Positions 49,022 to 53,077 of a DNA stretch of 53,077 nucleotides are shown in pieces (the first letter of the stretch is position 1; the number at the start of each line of letters is the position of its first letter). The notes beneath the pieces are model-generated. The model ran no database searches and was not told where the DNA came from. It saw only the letters and a program-made list of their open reading frames with translations. Origin of the DNA: Pirellulales bacterium. GTDB taxonomy: Bacteria; Planctomycetota; Planctomycetia; Pirellulales; JAEUIK01. The stretch is taken from positions 1 through 53,077 of the forward strand of contig JAIBBZ010000037.1 in the NCBI GenBank assembly GCA_019694435.1. Direction: 5' to 3'. The position numbers and the translations under genes were made by a program.

Positions 49022-50938
49022 ATGATCGAAGAGGTGAAGCCCTGGACAACCACCGACGCCAGCGAGCTGTACGAGGTCGAACGTTGGGGAAAGGGCTATT
49101 TTTCGGTCGATCGGGCCACGGGCAATCTGCTCGTACATCCGGCCAAAGAGTCGCACCGGCAAATCGACCTGAAAAAGCTGGTCGACGAGCTACAGATGCG
49201 CGGCATCGATCTGCCGATCCTGGTGCGCTTCGCCGGGATCTTGAAGCACCGGCTGCGCGAGATTCACGACGCGTTCGCCGAGGCGATTCAGCAGCACCAC
49301 TACCGCGGCGGCTACTGCTGCGTGTATCCGATCAAGGTCAACCAGCAGCGGCAGGTCGTCGAAGAAGTGCTCGATTTCGGACGGCCGTATCGGTTCGGCC
49401 TTGAGGCGGGCTCGAAGCCTGAGCTGTTGGCCGTGGTGGCGCTGGCCGACAACGAGACACCGATCATCTGCAACGGCTTCAAGGACGCCGAATTCATCGA
49501 AACGGCGATGATCGGCCAGAAGATCGGCCGCAAGATCATCCCAGTGGTGGAGAAATTCACCGAACTGGGATTGATCCTCGAGTACGCCGAAAAGATCGGC
49601 GTCCGTCCGCAAATCGGCGTCCGCGTCAAGCTGGCTGCCCGCGGCGGCGGCCGTTGGCAGTCGTCGGCCGGATATCGCTCGAAATTCGGGCTCACCGTGA
49701 GCGAGGCGCTGCGCGCCTTGCAGGAGCTGCAATCGCGGGGCATGGGCGATTGTCTCAAGCTGTTGCACTTCCACCTGGGCAGCCAGATTCCCAACATCCG
49801 GATCATCAAGGGCGCGCTCAACGAGGCGGCCCGGATTTACTGCGAGCTGAAGCGCGGCGGAGCGGGCCTGGAATATCTCGACGTCGGCGGCGGCCTGGGC
49901 GTCGATTACGACGGCTCGCAGACGAATTTCGAGTCGAGCGCCAACTATACGCTGCAGGAATACGCCAACGACGTCGTCTATCACATTCAGGCGATCTGCG
50001 ACGAATGCGAAGTCGAGCACCCGACGATCGTCTCCGAAAGCGGGCGGGCCGTCGTGGCCTATCACAGTGCGCTGGTGTTCAACGTGCTGGGCGTCTCGGG
50101 CCTGGGCGATAGCAGTGTGCCGCCGCAGGTGGCGGACGACGCCGAGCAGCCGCTGATCGACCTGCTCGACACGTTCAAGAACCTGACGGTCCGCAATGCC
50201 CAGGAGAGCTACCACGACGCTCAGCAGGCGCTCGACATGGCGATGAACCTGTTCAGCGGCGGCTACCTGCCGCTCGAACAGCGGTGCCTGGCCGAAAACT
50301 TGTTCTGGGCCATTTGCCGCAAGATGCAACGCCTGACGCGGCAGATGGACTATGTGCCCGAGGAGCTCCAAGGACTCGACGAGTTGCTGTCGGACACCTA
50401 CTTCTGCAACTTTTCGCTGTTCCAATCGATGCCCGACAGTTGGGCGATCAAGCAATTGTTTCCGGTGATGCCGATCCACCGGCTGAACGAGCGGCCTTCG
50501 ACGCACGCGGTGCTCGGCGACATCACCTGCGACTCGGACGGCAAGATCGACCAGTTCATCGATCGCCGCGACGTCAAACGCGTGCTGCCGCTGCACAGCT
50601 TCAACGGCGAACCGTATTACCTGGGGGCCTTCTTGATCGGCGCCTATCAGGAGATTCTCGGCGATCTGCACAACCTGTTCGGCGACACGAACGCCGTGCA
50701 CGTGACGGTGAACGACGCCGGTGAGTGCGTGCTCGAAGCCGTGATCAAGGGCGACACGGTCCGCGAGGTGCTCGACTACGTGGAGTTCGACTCCAACCAG
50801 TTGGTGCGCCAATTGCGCACGGACGTCGAGCTGGCCGTCCGCGAAGGCCGGATCGATTTCCAGCAAGCCGGCCAGTTTCTCAAGTTCTACGAGGAAGGCC
50901 TCGGCGGCTACACGTACCTCGAAGAGCCGGAACACTAG
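49022..50938 (+). CDS. speA: Biosynthetic arginine decarboxylase
   Basis: 638 residues, typical of SpeA. PLP-dependent enzyme that converts arginine to agmatine, the first step of putrescine and spermidine synthesis. The N-terminal signature YFSVDRATGNLLVHP is followed by CCVYPIKVNQQRQVVEEVLD with the PLP lysine Lys105. Then come FGLEAGSKPELLAVVAL, LLHFHLGSQIPNIRIIKGAL, YLDVGGGLGVDYDGSQTNFE and SESGRAVVAYHSALVFNVLG. The C-terminal domain has the catalytic-Cys motif LGDITCDSDGKIDQFI. The 263-bp gap upstream holds a -10-like box and a hairpin. It converges on the next glycosyltransferase gene (21-bp gap). Confidence 0.96.
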   Translation: MIEEVKPWTTTDASELYEVERWGKGYFSVDRATGNLLVHPAKESHRQIDLKKLVDELQMRGIDLPILVRFAGILKHRLREIHDAFAEAIQQHHYRGGYCCVYPIKVNQQRQVVEEVLDFGRPYRFGLEAGSKPELLAVVALADNETPIICNGFKDAEFIETAMIGQKIGRKIIPVVEKFTELGLILEYAEKIGVRPQIGVRVKLAARGGGRWQSSAGYRSKFGLTVSEALRALQELQSRGMGDCLKLLHFHLGSQIPNIRIIKGALNEAARIYCELKRGGAGLEYLDVGGGLGVDYDGSQTNFESSANYTLQEYANDVVYHIQAICDECEVEHPTIVSESGRAVVAYHSALVFNVLGVSGLGDSSVPPQVADDAEQPLIDLLDTFKNLTVRNAQESYHDAQQALDMAMNLFSGGYLPLEQRCLAENLFWAICRKMQRLTRQMDYVPEELQGLDELLSDTYFCNFSLFQSMPDSWAIKQLFPVMPIHRLNERPSTHAVLGDITCDSDGKIDQFIDRRDVKRVLPLHSFNGEPYYLGAFLIGAYQEILGDLHNLFGDTNAVHVTVNDAGECVLEAVIKGDTVREVLDYVEFDSNQLVRQLRTDVELAVREGRIDFQQAGQFLKFYEEGLGGYTYLEEPEH

Positions 50939-50959
50939 CGCCCCGGCTCCCGTGGCACG

Positions 50960-52123
50960 TCAGACCCCGACCGGTTGGCGCAACCGGGCGCGTGGCCCGC
51001 GTTGCTCGGTGCGCTGATCGTGTACCGTGCGGCGGACCAGGCGCAGCACCTCGTCGGCAAACCGCGGCGCGGCAAACCGCTCGGCCTGCCGGCGCGCCAG
51101 ATCCGGCAACAGGCGGGCCGTGCCGCTTTCCAGCCGCTCGAGCGCCGCGACCAGCGCGTCGACCTCGGGCGCGTCGAACATCACCGCCGTGCCGGGCGCC
51201 TGGTGTTGCGCGGGAATCAGCGTTTCGAGCGCTCCGTCGACCGCCAGGGCCACGACCGGCGCGCCGCAGGCCTGTGCCTCGACCGGGACGATGCCGAAAT
51301 CCTCGCGCCCCGGGAAGATCAACGCGCGGCAGCGCCGCAGGTGTTCGCGGAGCGTGATCGCGTCGCACCAGCCGAGCCATTCGACGGTTGGTCCTGCGCG
51401 ACGGGCCAGCTCGCGGCGCTGCGGCCCGGTGCCGACGATCTTGAGCCGGCGCCCGGTGCGCGAACAAGCTTCGATGGCCAGGTCGAGCCGCTTGTAGGGC
51501 ACCAGGGCCGAGACGCACAGGTAGTAATCCTCGCGCTCGACCTCGGCCGGGCTGAAGAACTCGGTGTCGACCGGCGGGTAGATGACTTCGCTCGCCCGGC
51601 CGTACGCCTCGGCGATCCGACGCGACACCGTGCGGCTGCACGCGATGTACCGCGTCACGGCGGCGGCGCCGCGGCGGTCGTCCTCGCGAACGCGATCGAG
51701 CAGCCGCTGTTGCAGCGGGCGAGCGAGCCGTGGCGCGTGGCGCAGATAATCGTCGCGCAGATGCCAGGCGTAGCGGATCGGCGTGAAGCAGTAGCACACG
51801 TGCGGCACGCCGGAAGGCACGCGGAATTGCGCGGCCACGGCATGGCTCAGGCTGAGCACGCAATCGACGTCTTCGGCGATTTCGAACCGCCGGATCGCGC
51901 CGCGCATCCAAGGCAACAGACCGCGGTAATAGTGCCGTACCCCGGGCAAGCGATTGAGCCAGCTCGTATGGATCGGTCGCGCGGCGATCGTCGGGCTGAC
52001 CGTGCCGGGGACGTGGACCAGCGTGAAGAGCGGGGCCTCGGGCAGTTGCTCGCACAGCGCAGCAAGGCACTTCTCGCCGCCGCGCATACCGGTCAGCCAA
52101 TCATGAACCAAGGCAATCTTCAC
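50960..52123 (-). CDS. Glycosyltransferase, GT4 (WbaZ/mannosyltransferase-like)
   Basis: 387 residues from GTG 52123 (AAGGA 9 bases upstream). The start MKIALVHDWLTGMRGGEKCL is characteristic of the WbaZ/WcaI-like GT4 group. Conserved parts: CYCFTPIRYAWHLRDDYL, ARYIACS-like segment ACSRTVSRRIAEAYGRAS, YPPVDTEFFSPAEVEREDYY, VGTGPQRRELARRAG and the EX7E motif in PGREDFGIVPVEAQACGAPV. It probably transfers mannose or a related sugar from a nucleotide donor to a lipid-linked glycan. It stands alone, divergent from the HAD gene, well away from the glycosyltransferase operon at the left end. Confidence 0.93.
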   Translation of the reverse strand: MKIALVHDWLTGMRGGEKCLAALCEQLPEAPLFTLVHVPGTVSPTIAARPIHTSWLNRLPGVRHYYRGLLPWMRGAIRRFEIAEDVDCVLSLSHAVAAQFRVPSGVPHVCYCFTPIRYAWHLRDDYLRHAPRLARPLQQRLLDRVREDDRRGAAAVTRYIACSRTVSRRIAEAYGRASEVIYPPVDTEFFSPAEVEREDYYLCVSALVPYKRLDLAIEACSRTGRRLKIVGTGPQRRELARRAGPTVEWLGWCDAITLREHLRRCRALIFPGREDFGIVPVEAQACGAPVVALAVDGALETLIPAQHQAPGTAVMFDAPEVDALVAALERLESGTARLLPDLARRQAERFAAPRFADEVLRLVRRTVHDQRTEQRGPRARLRQPVGV

Positions 52124-52257
52124 AGGCCGACGTCCTTGTCGTGCGCCCGAGTGCAGAGCGGCGACTGGGCATGTTCGAGTTATACGCGGTGCCGACTAGA
52201 ATGCCCAGGCTCGATTCGCGGGATCGTGCCGTCCTTCACTCTCGGGTATTACGCAGT

Positions 52258-52860
52258 ATGCCGGCGATTCGCGGTGTGATCTTCGACCTGGACGGCACGC
52301 TGGTCGACTCCAGGCTCGACTTCGCCGCGATGCGTCGCGAGATCGGGCTGCCAGACGGCACGCCCCTGTTGGAAGGTCTGGCGCGGCTGTCGGGCGAAGC
52401 GCGGGTCCGGGGCGAAGCGGTGCTCACGCGGCACGAATGGGAAGGCGCCCAGCAAGCCACGTTGATGGCGGGCGCGGGTGAGCTGCTGGCAATGCTGGCA
52501 CAGCGCGGCATGCGCCTGGCGCTGGTGACGCGCAACCGGCGCGACGTGACCCTGGCCACGTTGGCGCGGTTGGGATTGGAGTTCGAAATCGTCCTGACCC
52601 GGGACGACGCCCCGCCGAAACCCGATCCTGCGGCGGTCGCGACGATTTGCCGGCAATGGGAATTTGTGCCGCACGAGGTGGCCGTCGTTGGCGATTATGT
52701 CTTCGACATCGAGGCCGGCCGCCGCGCCGGCACGCGCACCGTGCTCTATACCCGCGGGCGCGATCCCGCGGCGCTCCCCTTCGACGCGACGGCCGACCTG
52801 GTCGTCGCGTCGCTGGCCGACGTCGATGCGTTGCTGGCATGGTTCGAGCGACCCGGTTAG
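52258..52860 (+). CDS. HAD-superfamily hydrolase, phosphoglycolate-phosphatase-like
   Basis: 200 residues from ATG 52258 (MPAIRGVIFDLDGTLVDSRL). HAD motif I is FDLDGTLVDS with the nucleophile Asp and the acid/base Asp two residues later; motif II is LALVTRNRRD (Thr); motif III is PKPDP (Lys); motif IV is VVGDYVFDIEAGRRAGT. The small alpha-helical cap between about residues 17 and 75 makes it subclass I. It is a cytoplasmic phosphatase on a small phosphorylated substrate. The open frame extends upstream to 52141, but the motif placement favours 52258. Confidence 0.92.
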   Translation: MPAIRGVIFDLDGTLVDSRLDFAAMRREIGLPDGTPLLEGLARLSGEARVRGEAVLTRHEWEGAQQATLMAGAGELLAMLAQRGMRLALVTRNRRDVTLATLARLGLEFEIVLTRDDAPPKPDPAAVATICRQWEFVPHEVAVVGDYVFDIEAGRRAGTRTVLYTRGRDPAALPFDATADLVVASLADVDALLAWFERPG

Positions 52861-52989
52861 CCGCGCGCAACCGGTCTAGGTTGCCCGCGGGGCGATCGTT
52901 AGACTCTCGCCCCGAATGTCGCGGCCGCGCCGAGCGCAGCCGCGTCGTTCTCAGGGCAAGCGGTCTCTTTCCTGGGCAAGGATGTTCTC

Positions 52990-53077
52990 GTGACGCATAC
53001 CGGAAATCTGCGCGTGCATGGGTGGGTGCTGGGGCTGCTGTTGGGCGTGGCCGCGGTAGCCGAGGCGCAGCAACCGC
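52990..53077 (+). CDS. Start of a secreted protein, runs off the window
   Basis: GTG 52990 with AAGGA 7 bases upstream opens a frame of 29 residues to the window edge: MTHTGNLRVHGWVLGLLLGV then AAVAEAQQP. This is a typical signal peptide with a likely cleavage after AEA. The product is unknown because only the signal is visible. The 129-bp gap after the HAD gene shows nothing notable. Confidence 0.6.
   Translation, partial: MTHTGNLRVHGWVLGLLLGVAAVAEAQQP

Noticed and set aside
49190..50935. 581-codon minus-strand open frame opposite speA
   Set aside because: Antisense to an obviously intact arginine decarboxylase.
52141..52257. N-terminal extension of the HAD hydrolase
   Set aside because: The upstream codons do not resemble the family, and the DxDGT motif is correctly placed 9 residues after ATG 52258.

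Overview
The window looks like a planctomycete chromosome (Pirellulales-like). It is GC-rich and carries family markers typical of that phylum: a DUF1587/1595/1592/1588/1585 cytochrome-type protein followed by a DUF1552 protein, a DUF1501 protein, a giant secreted protein with an N-terminal LEPR-xLL-like motif, a PEP-CTERM protein, a short PheT without the tRNA-binding domain, and many Tat or Sec signal peptides. No rRNA, tRNA, prophage or CRISPR array is visible.

Layout. 1-6194 (minus): the start of glgC, then a tightly packed operon read hpt > glycosyltransferase > glycosyltransferase > asnB, probably for surface polysaccharide. 6501-11157 (plus): the translation cluster infC-rpmI-rplT-pheS-pheT; infC appears to start at ATA. 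11352-16612: an unknown Tat-exported protein, a PQQ-type propeller and a convergent glycosidase-like protein. 16621-18142: a small mobile island with a REP-associated tyrosine transposase (RAYT) between inverted repeats, a decayed second copy of the same element, a small membrane ORF between them, and a broken antitoxin gene. 18232-19041: a fumarylacetoacetase-family hydrolase.

19295-28560 (plus): a periplasmic module with the DUF1592-type dihaem protein, a DUF1552 protein, a redoxin/haem c/copper-monooxygenase fusion and a DUF1501 protein. 28591-34692: a polytopic membrane protein with TPRs, a TetR regulator, a second redoxin/haem c/copper-monooxygenase whose promoter carries a 20-bp palindromic operator, a DJ-1/PfpI protein and a small DUF6614-like protein. 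34702-40398 (minus): an RND efflux pump with its adaptor, then an NsrR-like regulator with a small haem c protein, closed by a clear terminator. 40547-43380: a LutA-like Fe-S protein, a cyclase-family protein and an unknown protein. 43741-48758: two surface or secreted proteins (PEP-CTERM and LEPR-xLL/RTX) with lower GC over their first part. 49022-52860: speA (arginine decarboxylase), a glycosyltransferase and a HAD hydrolase. A secreted protein runs off the right end.

The most interesting items are the two fusions joining a thioredoxin fold, haem c and a PHM/DBH-like copper monooxygenase, one apparently under TetR control; the RAYT with its decayed copy; the ATA start of infC; and the compositional break inside the LEPR-xLL protein. 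Function calls come from motifs read by eye; no database search was run.
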